Shown: positions 30,688 through 39,314, numbered from the stretch's first letter. The stretch: 64,000 bases of DNA from Actinomycetota bacterium (GCA_003569265.1 BGON01000001.1:124001-188000), one strand, 5' to 3'. A program made the numbers and translations. The notes: generated by a model from the letters alone, not told the origin.

Positions 30688-31196
30688 TTAGCCTGCAATT
30701 TTCAAAGGTTGACCAAGAGGCTGACCCTTACTCAATCGCATATGCCATTGCACAAAATGCTTTGGTTGCGCGGGCCAAGAGTAAGGGTGAGCTCTTGGCT
30801 CATCTCAAAAAACGTGGCGTTGAGGATGAGGTTGCCAATGCGACAATCTATAAATTAACGCAAAACGGTTTAATCAATGATGCTGAGTTTGCTAAAGCCT
30901 GGACTCAATCTCGCCACAACGCCAAGAAATTATCGAAGCGAATCATTGCAGGAGAGCTGCGCACCAGGGGAGTAGATCAAAGCGCAATTGATGAAGCTCT
31001 CGATGAGATTGATGATGAGTCTGAATATCGAACGGCTTTTTCTTTGGCGATGAAAAAGTATTCAACAATGTCTCGTCTAGAACCAGAGGTTCAGATTCGT
31101 AGAATTCAATCCCTGCTACAACGCAAAGGTTTTGGTTTTGGTGTTATCGGCCGTGTTATTCGCGAGCTAGATATTCACTCAGGCGAGCAGCTGTAG
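30687..31196 (+). CDS. recX: Regulatory protein RecX, probable non-canonical ATT start
   Basis: RecX binds and modulates RecA filaments. The repeats of the family are visible (SKGELLAHLKKRGVEDEVAN, GLINDAEFAKAWTQSRH, LRTRGVDQSAIDEALDEI and a third near the C-terminus). The conserved first helix DPYSIAYAIAQNALVARAK is encoded upstream of the first canonical start codon, a TTG at 30762 in the middle of that helix. Between the in-frame stop at 30678 and 30762 there is no ATG, GTG or TTG. ATT at 30687 overlaps the recA stop as TAATT and is preceded by GAGGT (30673-30677) nine bases away; CTG at 30693 is the alternative. The product would be 169 residues. The 3' end overlaps the convergent ndgR gene by 41 bases. 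Confidence 0.85.
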   Translation: MSLQFSKVDQEADPYSIAYAIAQNALVARAKSKGELLAHLKKRGVEDEVANATIYKLTQNGLINDAEFAKAWTQSRHNAKKLSKRIIAGELRTRGVDQSAIDEALDEIDDESEYRTAFSLAMKKYSTMSRLEPEVQIRRIQSLLQRKGFGFGVIGRVIRELDIHSGEQL

Positions 31197-31872
31197 CAAC
31201 AACGGCTGCGGCATGAACGCGGCCAGGCTGTCGACCTAAACGCTCAATGGGTCCACTGATACTGACCGCTGCAATAACTTTTCCATTGGGACCTCGAACT
31301 GGGGCAGAAACAGATGTGACTCCAGCTTCGCGCTCTCCAACAGATTGTGCCCAACCGCGACGACGATCTGCAGCAAGTTGTGCTGCAGTAAATCTGGCGT
31401 TAGCAACACCGCGATGAATCTTTTCGCTATCTTCCCACGCAAGTAAAATCTGGGCAGCAGAGCCTGCCTGCATTGTTAAGGCAGCACCAACGGGAACAGA
31501 GTCACGAAGACCAGATAAGCGCTCTGCAACTGCCACACAAATTCTTTGATCACCTTGTCGCTTATAGAGCTGGGCGCTCTCACCTGTTGCATCACGAAGC
31601 GCCGCCAACGCTGGGGCAGCAGCGGCAAGTAAACGATCCTCTCCTGCAGCAGCGCCAAGTTCGCCGGCACGTGGGCCTAATACGAAGCGTCCAGAGAGGT
31701 CACGGGCAACGTAGCGATGAAACTCCAGGGCCACAGCTAAGCGGTGAGCTGTTGGGCGGGCTATTGATGTGGCAGCAACGAGCTCTGCTAGTGAATGTGG
31801 GCCAGCTTCTAACGTGTTTAAAATCGCTGCGGCTTTATCTAATACGCCAACTCCGCTATTATTTCTGTTCAT
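31156..31872 (-). CDS. ndgR: IclR family regulator NdgR/LtbR-like
   Basis: This 238-residue IclR protein has an N-terminal winged helix (VLDKAAAILNTLEAGPHSLA, ATSIARPTAHRLAVALEF) and a C-terminal effector domain ending in VAGSISGP-like ISGPIERLGRQPGRVH. Divergence from leuCD is the conserved actinobacterial NdgR (Streptomyces) or LtbR (Corynebacterium) setting. There the protein controls leucine and sometimes tryptophan synthesis and nitrogen-dependent genes. TAATAT lies 6 bases before the ATG, so a leaderless mRNA is likely. Its 3' end runs 41 bases into recX. Confidence 0.92.
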   Translation of the reverse strand: MNRNNSGVGVLDKAAAILNTLEAGPHSLAELVAATSIARPTAHRLAVALEFHRYVARDLSGRFVLGPRAGELGAAAGEDRLLAAAAPALAALRDATGESAQLYKRQGDQRICVAVAERLSGLRDSVPVGAALTMQAGSAAQILLAWEDSEKIHRGVANARFTAAQLAADRRRGWAQSVGEREAGVTSVSAPVRGPNGKVIAAVSISGPIERLGRQPGRVHAAAVVATAARLSEYLARE

Positions 31873-31875
31873 AGG

Positions 31876-31903
31876 ATGATATTAACATCCCACTATATGA
31901 TAT
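31876..31903. promoter_or_regulatory. ndgR/leuC divergent control region with phased repeats
   Basis: ATGATAT occurs at 31876-31882 and 31897-31903, exactly 21 bases apart. On the minus strand the first copy overlaps TAATAT (31884-31879), the -10 of ndgR. The second overlaps TATGAT (31896-31901), a candidate -10 for leuC. The copies are well placed as regulator sites for both genes. Binding is inference. Confidence 0.5.
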
Positions 31904-31930
31904 GGCAAATGAAGGAGTAAGGAAAAGCAG

Positions 31931-33322
31931 ATGGGTAAAACGCTAGCTGAAAAGATTTGGAGCGAACATGTAGTTCGTGCTGCCGATGGTGAACCAGATC
32001 TTTTGTATATCGATCTTCATCTCATCCATGAAGTAACTAGCCCACAAGCCTTTGATGGTCTGCGCCTTGCAGGACGCACAGTACGCCGCCCTGAGCTCAC
32101 CATTGCTACTGAAGATCACAACGTGCCAACCCTGAATATTGATAAGCCAATTGCAGATCCTGTTTCAAAGCTGCAGGTGGATACATTGCGCGCTAACTGC
32201 GCCGAATTTGGTGTGCGCATCCATTCATTGGGAGATAAAGAGCAAGGGATTGTGCACGTAGTTGGCCCACAGCTGGGCTTAACCCAACCTGGTATGACAA
32301 TCGTTTGCGGAGATTCACACACATCAACACACGGTGCATTTGGCGCTTTAGCTTTTGGTATTGGAACATCTGAAGTTGAGCATGTTTTAGCAACACAGAC
32401 TTTGCCGTTGGCTCGATTAAAGACCATGGCGATAAATGTTGAAGGAAGGCTAAAAACTGGGGTTACTTCAAAAGATATTATCTTGGCAATCATTGCAAAG
32501 ATCGGCACTGGCGGAGGCCAGGGCTATGTCATTGAATATCGTGGCTCGGCTATTCGTGCGCTATCTATGGAATCACGCATGACGGTATGCAACATGTCGA
32601 TTGAAGCTGGTGCTCGCGCAGGTCTTATCGCACCTGATCAAGCTACATTTGATTACATCAAGGGCAAGCCTCATGCACCAGAGGATTTTGATGCAGCAGT
32701 AAAGTACTGGAGCGAGCTCTATACAGATAGCGATGCAAAATTTGATGTTGAAGTAGATCTCAACGCCGATGAGTTAGAACCATTTGTTACGTGGGGAACT
32801 AACCCAGGTCAAGGTGCATCTCTTAGTTCTAATGTTCCAAACCCAGCAGATATTAAAGATCCAGAGGCACGTGGGGCAGCAGAGCGCGCACTTGTCTATA
32901 TGGGTCTTGAGGCTGGAACACCACTTAAAAAGATAGCCATTGACACTGTTTTCTTGGGCTCTTGCACCAACGGTCGAATTGAAGATTTGCGAGCTGCTGC
33001 AGAAGTTGTCAAGGGTAAGAAGATTGCTTCAACACTTCGCATGTTGGTTGTTCCAGGTTCTGCCAGAGTTCGCTTAGAGGCTGAAGCAGAAGGTCTGGAT
33101 AAAGTCTTTGTTGATGCTGGAGCTGAATGGCGCAACGCCGGATGCTCAATGTGTTTGGGTATGAACCCGGATCAATTGGCTGTGGGAGAGCGCTCTGCCT
33201 CAACATCTAATCGAAACTTTGAAGGCCGCCAAGGTAAGGGTGGGCGCACACACTTGGTAAGTCCACTAGTAGCGGCTGCAACTGCCCTGCGTGGAACTCT
33301 CTCATCGCCTGCGGATTTGTAA
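31931..33322 (+). CDS. leuC: 3-isopropylmalate dehydratase large subunit
   Basis: LeuC with LeuD isomerises 2-isopropylmalate to 3-isopropylmalate in leucine synthesis. The 463-residue aconitase-family protein has the [4Fe-4S] cysteines in [14 protein letters not shown] and in [14 protein letters not shown]. It also has [20 protein letters not shown] near residue 125 and [15 protein letters not shown] at the C-terminus. The start ATG has upstream GGAGTAAGGAA. It is divergent from ndgR and followed by leuD after 12 bases. Confidence 0.97.
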   Translation: MGKTLAEKIWSEHVVRAADGEPDLLYIDLHLIHEVTSPQAFDGLRLAGRTVRRPELTIATEDHNVPTLNIDKPIADPVSKLQVDTLRANCAEFGVRIHSLGDKEQGIVHVVGPQLGLTQPGMTIVCGDSHTSTHGAFGALAFGIGTSEVEHVLATQTLPLARLKTMAINVEGRLKTGVTSKDIILAIIAKIGTGGGQGYVIEYRGSAIRALSMESRMTVCNMSIEAGARAGLIAPDQATFDYIKGKPHAPEDFDAAVKYWSELYTDSDAKFDVEVDLNADELEPFVTWGTNPGQGASLSSNVPNPADIKDPEARGAAERALVYMGLEAGTPLKKIAIDTVFLGSCTNGRIEDLRAAAEVVKGKKIASTLRMLVVPGSARVRLEAEAEGLDKVFVDAGAEWRNAGCSMCLGMNPDQLAVGERSASTSNRNFEGRQGKGGRTHLVSPLVAAATALRGTLSSPADL

Positions 33323-33334
33323 GGAGCAAAAAAC

Positions 33335-33934
33335 ATGGAAAAATTCGTCACGCACACAGGCACCGCAGTTCCACTTCGCCGCAGCAATGTTGATACAGAT
33401 CAGATTATTCCAGCCGTTTATTTAAAGCGTGTTACACGCAGTGGCTTTGAAGATGGCTTGTTTTCAGCATGGCGCAGTGATCCACAGTTTGTTCTAAATA
33501 AGGCCGAATACAAGGCTGGCACAATTCTTGTGGCAGGCGTTGATTTTGGTACTGGCTCTTCCCGTGAGCACGCGGTGTGGGCCTTGCAGAACTATGGCTT
33601 CAAAGCCGTCATCTCTTCGCGCTTTGCTGACATCTTTCGAGGTAACTCACTCAAAGGTGGCTTACTCACTGTGATCATCGAGCAAAGCGATGTAGAGGCG
33701 CTCTGGGCTGCAATTGAGGCCAATCCAGCCACATCTATAACCGTTGACCTAGAAACTCGCACCGTTGGCTATAACAACGTTGTTTTGCCATTTGCTATCG
33801 ATGATTACACCCGCTGGCGCTTGATGGAGGGTCTAGATGACATCGGCTTGACTGTTAAAAACGCTGATTCCATTGACTCTTTTGAGAAATCTCGGACAAC
33901 TCTTAAGCCAGCAACGCTTCCTATTCGCTCATAA
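33335..33934 (+). CDS. leuD: 3-isopropylmalate dehydratase small subunit
   Basis: LeuD is the swivel-domain partner of LeuC. The 199-residue product shows [16 protein letters not shown], the [20 protein letters not shown] loop that contacts substrate, and [19 protein letters not shown]. The ribosome binding site AAGGAGC precedes the ATG. A strong hairpin terminator follows 58 bases after the stop, so leuCD looks like a two-gene operon. Confidence 0.97.
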   Translation: MEKFVTHTGTAVPLRRSNVDTDQIIPAVYLKRVTRSGFEDGLFSAWRSDPQFVLNKAEYKAGTILVAGVDFGTGSSREHAVWALQNYGFKAVISSRFADIFRGNSLKGGLLTVIIEQSDVEALWAAIEANPATSITVDLETRTVGYNNVVLPFAIDDYTRWRLMEGLDDIGLTVKNADSIDSFEKSRTTLKPATLPIRS

Positions 33935-33991
33935 TCACCGAAAAACAAGCCTAAATCACTGGGATTTGCCTAGGGGTGAGCATGGTGATGA

Positions 33992-34020
33992 AAAACTCTC
34001 AACGTTGAATTGAGGGTTTT
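33992..34020 (+). terminator. Terminator after leuD
   Basis: AAAACTCTCAA (33992-34002) pairs over 11 positions, with one G-U pair, to TTGAGGGTTTT (34010-34020) around a 7-base loop. The A-run on one side and T-run on the other make it potentially bidirectional. Confidence 0.8.
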
Positions 34021-34088
34021 CTACGCATAAAAACTGCGATTTTTTGATATTTCATTAAAAAATTAATTCGCGACACACCTACATCAAT

Positions 34089-34158
34089 CGCGTAATCACC
34101 CTATATATACGCGTAAGTTTGTGAACACGTTAAGCGATTGCTTAACATTTACGCGTAA
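34089..34158 (+). promoter_or_regulatory. hup control region: phased CGCGTAA repeats and a hairpin
   Basis: CGCGTAA occurs at 34089-34095, 34110-34116 and 34152-34158, that is at offsets of exactly 21 and 42 bases. TATATA just before the second copy may be the -10 element. GTTAAGC-GATT-GCTTAAC (34129-34146) is a perfect 7-bp inverted repeat between copies two and three. The hup ribosome binding site AAGGGG follows at about 34160. This suggests a multi-site operator and possibly a leader hairpin; the binder is unknown. Confidence 0.55.
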
Positions 34159-34171
34159 TAAGGGGATTTCA

Positions 34172-34606
34172 ATGAATAAGGCCCAATTCATTGCGGCGTT
34201 GGCTCCACATTTCAACGACAGCAAGAAGGAAGCAGCACACGCTGTAGATATCGTTTTTGACACTATTGTTCGCAACCTGCACAAAGGCGAAGATGTCATG
34301 ATCAACGATTTCGGTAAGTTCAAGAAGGTTGATCGCAAGGCACGTATGGGACGTAACCCATTTACTGGCGAAACTATCAAGATTAAGGCTTCAAAGAAGG
34401 CTCGCTTCTTGCCTGCAAAGGGTTTGAAGGATGTCATCTCAGGTGAGCGCAAGCTAGGACCTGCTCCAAAGCCAGAACCAAAGCCAGTTGCAAAGGCAAA
34501 GCCAGTTGCTAAGAAGGCAGCTAAGAAGAAGCCAGCAGCTAAGAAGAAGGTTGCTAAGAAGGCTCCTGCAAAGCGCAAGCCAGCAAAGAAGGCTAAGAAG
34601 AAGTAA
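34172..34606 (+). CDS. hup: HU-type nucleoid protein with lysine-rich tail
   Basis: This 144-residue protein has an N-terminal HU fold of about 95 residues (MNKAQFIAALAPHFNDSKKE, MINDFGKFKKVDRKARMGRN, PFTGETIKIKASKKARFLPA). A Lys/Ala/Pro-rich tail follows with repeated AKK and KPA units. Tailed HU proteins (HupB of mycobacteria, HupS of Streptomyces) compact DNA and are specific to Actinobacteria. The start at ATG 34172 follows AAGGGG; an upstream in-frame start at 34121 would translate through the control-region hairpin and is rejected. The gene follows leuCD as in M. tuberculosis. Confidence 0.95.
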   Translation: MNKAQFIAALAPHFNDSKKEAAHAVDIVFDTIVRNLHKGEDVMINDFGKFKKVDRKARMGRNPFTGETIKIKASKKARFLPAKGLKDVISGERKLGPAPKPEPKPVAKAKPVAKKAAKKKPAAKKKVAKKAPAKRKPAKKAKKK

Positions 34607-34624
34607 TTCACTTACTTTGAGTCA

Positions 34625-34650
34625 ACGGGGTCGGCTCACGCCGGCCCCGT
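34625..34650 (+). terminator. Intrinsic terminator after hup
   Basis: ACGGGG and CGGC (34625-34635) pair with GCCG and CCCCGT (34640-34650) around a TCAC loop, with one T/G mismatch position inside the stem. TTTTCTT follows. This is one of the clearest terminators in the window. Confidence 0.9.
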
Positions 34651-34680
34651 TTTCTTATCCCCTTTTCAATCTCAACTCGT

Positions 34681-34686
34681 TAGTAT
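34681..34686 (+). promoter_or_regulatory. Candidate leaderless -10 element for plsC
   Basis: TAGTAT ends 7 bases before the ATG at 34694. The gap TACCCAC has no Shine-Dalgarno sequence, and the hup terminator lies just upstream, so a promoter is needed here. Confidence 0.6.
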
Positions 34687-34693
34687 TACCCAC

Positions 34694-35470
34694 ATGGCGG
34701 ATTACAAGGTTTCATATGCACCGCCACGAGGAAAGCCACACGGAACAAATTTTGCATTCAAGATCGGAACCAAGGTAGTTATCCCACTTTTGAATCTGGT
34801 GGGGAAAAAGCTTTGGCGGGGTGGAGAAAACATCCCTAAGAGCGGCAAAACTATCGTTGCCAGCAATCATCTTTCATACCTAGATGTTTTATTTCTGACA
34901 CATTTTTTATATCGAAATGGTCGCGCTCCTCGTTACATCGGTAAAGAAGGCGTTTTTAAAGTTCCTGTTATTGGAAAAATCATCCTTGCAGCAGGCATGG
35001 TTCCAGTTGCCCGTGAAAGCAAAGATGCCTCTAAAGCCTTAGATCATGCGCTGCGCTTATTAGAGCTAGGGCACTGTGTTGGGGTGTATCCAGAGGGCAC
35101 ACTCACCCGCGATCCCAATGGTTGGCCGATGGTTGCTAAAACAGGGCTTGCACGATTAGCAATAACTACTCGCACACCCATCATTCCAATTGCCCAGTGG
35201 GGTTCACAGATTGTTATGCCCACGTATGAAAAGAAATTAAAGCTCTTTCCTCGCACACCCATCAAGATTTTGGTTGGTGCACCAGTGGATTTATCACCCT
35301 GGTATGGCAAAGAAAGCGATCCCGAGGCTTTAATTGAGGCCACTGCATTTGTGATGAGAGCTATTACCGATTTGCTGGAAGAACTACGCGGTGAAAAACG
35401 CCCCGTTGAAATCTTTGATCCACATCATTCACAATTGCCTCGAACCGGAAACTTTAAAAAGAAGCGATGA
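34694..35470 (+). CDS. plsC: 1-acyl-sn-glycerol-3-phosphate acyltransferase
   Basis: PlsC acylates lysophosphatidate to phosphatidate for membrane lipid synthesis. The 258-residue product has the acyltransferase motif NHLSYLD (NHxxxxD type, near residue 56) and the VYPEGTLTRDP motif that binds glycerol phosphate, plus IPIAQWGSQ downstream. It forms a tight operon with gpsA (ATGA overlap), and gpsA supplies glycerol 3-phosphate, so the two act in one pathway. Confidence 0.94.
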   Translation: MADYKVSYAPPRGKPHGTNFAFKIGTKVVIPLLNLVGKKLWRGGENIPKSGKTIVASNHLSYLDVLFLTHFLYRNGRAPRYIGKEGVFKVPVIGKIILAAGMVPVARESKDASKALDHALRLLELGHCVGVYPEGTLTRDPNGWPMVAKTGLARLAITTRTPIIPIAQWGSQIVMPTYEKKLKLFPRTPIKILVGAPVDLSPWYGKESDPEALIEATAFVMRAITDLLEELRGEKRPVEIFDPHHSQLPRTGNFKKKR

Positions 35471-36468
35471 GCAAAGTAACTGTTCTAGGTGCTGGGGCTT
35501 GGGGCAGCACAATGGCCCAGGTGTTATCTGATGCTGGCAATCACGTCCTTATCTGGGGGCGCAATCAGGAGATTGTGGATGAAATCAATACCAGTCACAC
35601 CAACCGAAAGTACCTAGATGAGAATGTATTACCACTGGGGTTAAACGCCACAACGGATTTAAGGCAAGCTTTTGAATATTCAAATATCTATGTGTTGGCA
35701 GTTCCTGCTCAGACTTTGCGCGAAAACTTAAAGAGCTGGAAACCTCTGGTTGACCCAGCGGCAACCTATATCAGCACGCTCAAAGGTATTGAAGTCAGCT
35801 CACTTTCTCGCATGACAGAGATTATTCATGAGGAAATGAATACCGAGAACTTTGCACTCATTACTGGGCCTAACCTTGCAACAGAGCTGATCATGCGCCA
35901 ACCGGCAGGCGCCGTTGCTGCAGCTCCAACAAAGCTACTGGCTGAAAAAACGCTGAAGTTATTTGCAACTCCGTATTACCGCGTTTACACATCCACCGAT
36001 GTGCTGGGCTGTGAATTAGCTGGTGCCATCAAATCTGTTATTGCGCTAGCCGTTGGAATTTCAATTGGTATGGGCTTTGGCGAAAACACTCAAGCAATGC
36101 TCATTACTAGAGGATTAAATGAAGTTGCGCGGCTGTGTGCTGCCCATGGCGCAGATCCACTCAGTGCTGCGGGTTTAGCTGGCATGGGCGATCTTGTGGC
36201 CAGTTGCGGCTCACCGCTATCTCGCAATCGCACCTTTGGCGAAGTTCTAGGACGCTCAGGATCAATGACCATTGCGCGTGAACAAGTGGCAAAGACTGTG
36301 GAGGGCGTAGCCTCCTCCAATGCAGTTCTTGAGATTGCTCACCGAGTAGGAGTTGAAGTGCCAGTTATTGAAGCCGTTGCCGATGTTGTTGCGGGCACGA
36401 TTTCACCATCTGATGCCCTTGATCGATTAATGGAAATTACCACTCGAGCAGAAAACTTTATTCGATGA
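35467..36468 (+). CDS. gpsA: Glycerol-3-phosphate dehydrogenase [NAD(P)+]
   Basis: GpsA reduces dihydroxyacetone phosphate to sn-glycerol 3-phosphate, the lipid backbone. The 333-residue product has the Rossmann motif VLGAGAWGSTMAQVL, TLKGIEV, TGPNLATELIMRQPAGAV, the catalytic lysine region ELAGAIKSVIALAVGI and GDLVASCGSPLSRNRTFG. It overlaps plsC and ddl by four bases each, so plsC-gpsA-ddl read as one unit. Confidence 0.97.
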   Translation: MSKVTVLGAGAWGSTMAQVLSDAGNHVLIWGRNQEIVDEINTSHTNRKYLDENVLPLGLNATTDLRQAFEYSNIYVLAVPAQTLRENLKSWKPLVDPAATYISTLKGIEVSSLSRMTEIIHEEMNTENFALITGPNLATELIMRQPAGAVAAAPTKLLAEKTLKLFATPYYRVYTSTDVLGCELAGAIKSVIALAVGISIGMGFGENTQAMLITRGLNEVARLCAAHGADPLSAAGLAGMGDLVASCGSPLSRNRTFGEVLGRSGSMTIAREQVAKTVEGVASSNAVLEIAHRVGVEVPVIEAVADVVAGTISPSDALDRLMEITTRAENFIR

Positions 36469-37514
36469 GTAAGTTAAATGTTGCCGTAATCTGCGGTGGA
36501 ATTAGCAGTGAACATGAAATCTCATGCGTTTCTGCTGGGGGAGTTCTTAAAGGTTTAGATTCGAGCAAATACAAGGCCATCCTTATTGGAATTACCAAGG
36601 CTGGAAACTGGGTTTTATTGCCTAATGACTATCCGCTAGAAATAGTTGGCGGAAAACTTCCTACAGTAGATGAAGGCGCACCTGCGGTTGTGGCCGATGT
36701 TCATGGTTTTTCAGTCGCAGGTAAAGATCTAAAGATCGATGTTGTTTTTCCGGTATTGCATGGCCCATATGGTGAAGATGGAACTATTCAAGGTCTACTT
36801 GAAATCGCAAACCTTGCCTATGTTGGTAGTGGAGTCTTAGCTTCAGCTGTTGCAATGGATAAATCTTTTGCCAAGTCAATTTTTGCAGCAGCTGGTATGA
36901 ATGTGGCCGATGGGATTGTTGTAACGAGCAAAGACAAGCAAGTAGCAATTGATGATTTTGCATTCCCAGTCTTTGTTAAGCCAGCTAGAGGTGGCTCAAG
37001 TCGTGGTACACACAAAGTGAAATCAATAGATGCGCTCAATGCTGCGCTCAAGGATGCTTTTTTATATGACCACAAAGTGATGATTGAACAAGCTGTAGTC
37101 GGCCGCGAAATAGAGTGCGCCGTGCTTGAATCTAATGGTGTGGCAAAAGCATCAGTGGTTGGTGAGATTGTCATTGATAGCAAGTTCGAGTTTTATGACT
37201 TTGAAGCTAAGTACTTAGATGGTGCTACCACTGTAAAGATTCCTGCTGATATTCCGGCAGATGCAGCTGAAGAGATCCGTGAAAAAGCAGTGCAGGCATT
37301 TAAAGCTTTAGGATGTAGTGGATTAGCCAGATGTGATTTCTTCTATACCGATAAGGGTGAAATCGTTATTAATGAAATAAACACGATGCCGGGCTTTACG
37401 GGAACTTCAATGTATCCAAAGCTGTGGGCTGCCACTGGAGTTGATTACACAAGTGTTATTACCGCTTTGATTGAGACAGCATTGCTGCGCACAAATGGAG
37501 TTTTAGGAAATTAG
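36465..37514 (+). CDS. ddl: D-alanine--D-alanine ligase
   Basis: Ddl makes the D-Ala-D-Ala dipeptide of peptidoglycan precursors, the target of D-cycloserine. The 349-residue ATP-grasp enzyme has CGGISSEHEISCVSA at the N-terminus, HGPYGEDGTIQGLLEI, VKPARGGSSRGTHKV and NEINTMPGFTGTSMYPKLW. The second D-Ala site tyrosine is in the FYDFEAKYLDG loop. It is coupled to gpsA by an ATGA overlap and runs tail-to-tail 12 bases into the amidohydrolase gene. Confidence 0.97.
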   Translation: MSKLNVAVICGGISSEHEISCVSAGGVLKGLDSSKYKAILIGITKAGNWVLLPNDYPLEIVGGKLPTVDEGAPAVVADVHGFSVAGKDLKIDVVFPVLHGPYGEDGTIQGLLEIANLAYVGSGVLASAVAMDKSFAKSIFAAAGMNVADGIVVTSKDKQVAIDDFAFPVFVKPARGGSSRGTHKVKSIDALNAALKDAFLYDHKVMIEQAVVGREIECAVLESNGVAKASVVGEIVIDSKFEFYDFEAKYLDGATTVKIPADIPADAAEEIREKAVQAFKALGCSGLARCDFFYTDKGEIVINEINTMPGFTGTSMYPKLWAATGVDYTSVITALIETALLRTNGVLGN

Positions 37515-39065
37515 TTTAATTATCTTTGCTGCGGGGTTTTGCCCTGGATCTGAATCTAAAACTAAGAATGCAGCTCTCTTACCCACCTCAAGTGCGCCAA
37601 ATTCATCTTCACGAAAGAGTTGGTAGGCCGCGTTTTTAGTGTAGAAAGTTAGAGATTCATCCATTGTCAGTGCCTCTTCAATTACCCAAGGTTGGGTGAT
37701 GCCAGCTGCTTGGTTAGCGCGGGTCACTGGAACAGAAATTGCATCCATTGGCACATGACTTGTTACCGGCCAATCACTTCCAAAGGCAATCATGGCACCA
37801 GCCTCTAGCATTGAGCGAAGTCGATATTGCTGATTGTTTCGCTCATGCCCAATACGAGGTGCTATGAGTTCTTTATTCATGGGATCCATGTAACACCACA
37901 GGGGCTGAATGTTTGCGATAGCACCTAACTGAGCAAATCGGGATAAATCTTCATCGCGTACTAACTGGGCATGCACAATTACTGGGCGGCGATCCCATGG
38001 GGGATTAATTCTTTGCATCGCCTCAATTGCATCTAAAGCCTGCTTAACGGCGGCGTCCCCAATTGCATGTAAGTGGACTTGGTATTGCAGCGCGTCGTAT
38101 GCAACGAGTGCATTGAGTAGTTCTTCATCGCTCCAGATGGCAATTCCGCATGAGGATGAATTATCTAGGTAGGGCTGCGTTAAATGGGCAGTACCTGCCG
38201 ATAGGGCGCCATCGAGTAAAAACTTGATGCTATTGGCTTGTAGTTGTGATGGGTTATCAAGTTCTAGGCATTGCTGGCGGATCTCATTGAAATCATCAAT
38301 GTCGCCAGACCAAGTGGTGGGAGTTGCAAGTAATGAGAGATTGAAAGCAATTGTTAGTTCATTAGATTGCGCAGCAGCGATATAGGCACGTGCCATATCT
38401 TTCTCACACCATGAATCAATGGCTGCGATAACACCGACTTTTCTATATTCAGCGCATGCGTAAGTGATTGCGGCAATATCACTTTCAATGGTGTTGGCAG
38501 GTGCGTGATCTAGAACTAGGGCCATGGCTGATGGCTCGCGCAAGGTTCCTTTTGCACTCCCATCGCTATATCGAGCGATAGTGCCGCCTTGTGGATCTTT
38601 TGTTGCACTAGTAATTCCCGCTAATTCAATGGCTTTGGAGTTAACCCAAATTGTGTGGTGATCAACTGCGTGTAATACAACGGGGCGATCATTAACAACT
38701 TCATCGAGCCACTTGGCATCAAAGTCACCGCCTTCAATAATGGCAGCTTCATATGCACCGCCAATAATCCAGGGAGTCAAAGGGTTTAAATCAGCGAAGG
38801 TTTTTACTTGGGCTTTGATTTCCTCAATGGTGTTGAGGCCATTAATTTTTGGTCCAGCGGCTTCTCGACCGGCAAATATCGGATGGGCATGTCCATCTAG
38901 AAAAGCGGGGATAACAAAGGCGCCATTGAGATCAATTGTTGTTTCTGCGCTGAACTCATTTGTCTTTTCACCGGTTGCAAGGATTATCGAATCTTTAACG
39001 AGTAAGTCATGAAAGATTGCTTGGCCAGGTGACCAAAAGCGCGCGTTTGTATAAAGCGTGCTCAT
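37503..39065 (-). CDS. YtcJ-like metal-dependent amidohydrolase
   Basis: This 520-residue protein of the amidohydrolase superfamily has the metal motif DGHAHPIFAG near residue 57, the second-half His residues in QVHLHAIGDAAVKQALDAIE and PVIVHAQLV, and the FGSDWPVTSHVPM aspartate. YtcJ-like proteins (Amidohydro_3) act on N-acyl or amide-bond substrates; the exact one is unknown. In Streptomyces the interval between ddl and the Lrp-like/thiL genes carries a DUF3515 gene instead, so this gene may be an acquired replacement. AAACAT lies 6 bases before the start, a weak leaderless signal. Confidence 0.87.
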   Translation of the reverse strand: MSTLYTNARFWSPGQAIFHDLLVKDSIILATGEKTNEFSAETTIDLNGAFVIPAFLDGHAHPIFAGREAAGPKINGLNTIEEIKAQVKTFADLNPLTPWIIGGAYEAAIIEGGDFDAKWLDEVVNDRPVVLHAVDHHTIWVNSKAIELAGITSATKDPQGGTIARYSDGSAKGTLREPSAMALVLDHAPANTIESDIAAITYACAEYRKVGVIAAIDSWCEKDMARAYIAAAQSNELTIAFNLSLLATPTTWSGDIDDFNEIRQQCLELDNPSQLQANSIKFLLDGALSAGTAHLTQPYLDNSSSCGIAIWSDEELLNALVAYDALQYQVHLHAIGDAAVKQALDAIEAMQRINPPWDRRPVIVHAQLVRDEDLSRFAQLGAIANIQPLWCYMDPMNKELIAPRIGHERNNQQYRLRSMLEAGAMIAFGSDWPVTSHVPMDAISVPVTRANQAAGITQPWVIEEALTMDESLTFYTKNAAYQLFREDEFGALEVGKRAAFLVLDSDPGQNPAAKIIKLIS

Positions 39066-39080
39066 GTGTGAATGTTTTTA

Positions 39081-39314
39081 TTAGTAAGTAACTGGGCAGG
39101 TCAATGTGCGAGTAATCCCTGCAACACCTTGAACCTTAGACAAAATCACGCGACCGAAATCTTCCATGCTGGGTGCTTCTGCACGCATGATGACATCGTA
39201 AGGACCAGTGATGCCCTCGGCCAGACTTACACCAGCGATAGCTGAAACAGCTTTTGCTACGGATGACGCTTTGCCGACCTCGGTTTGTATCAAAATGTAG
39301 GCCTGTACTGACAT
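39081..39314 (-). CDS. Stand-alone Lrp/AsnC ligand-binding (RAM) domain protein
   Basis: This 77-residue protein (MSVQAYILIQTEVGKASSVA, then IAGVSLAEGITGPYDVIMRA and a C-terminal GVAGITRTLTCPVTY) is the amino acid-binding RAM fold of Lrp/AsnC regulators without a DNA-binding domain. Such proteins assemble into oligomers and are thought to sense amino acids or modulate full-length Lrp proteins. The start at 39314 follows AAAGGAAA. It is usually found next to thiL in Actinobacteria, as here, divergently transcribed. Confidence 0.9.
   Translation of the reverse strand: MSVQAYILIQTEVGKASSVAKAVSAIAGVSLAEGITGPYDVIMRAEAPSMEDFGRVILSKVQGVAGITRTLTCPVTY

Noticed and set aside
31473-31874. 133-codon plus-strand frame inside ndgR
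   Set aside because: The opposite strand encodes a full-length IclR protein; this frame has no conserved sequence.
34096-34611. 171-codon minus-strand frame opposite hup
   Set aside because: It is the antisense of the lysine-rich tail (reads as Phe/Leu/Ala repeats) and runs through the hup control region.
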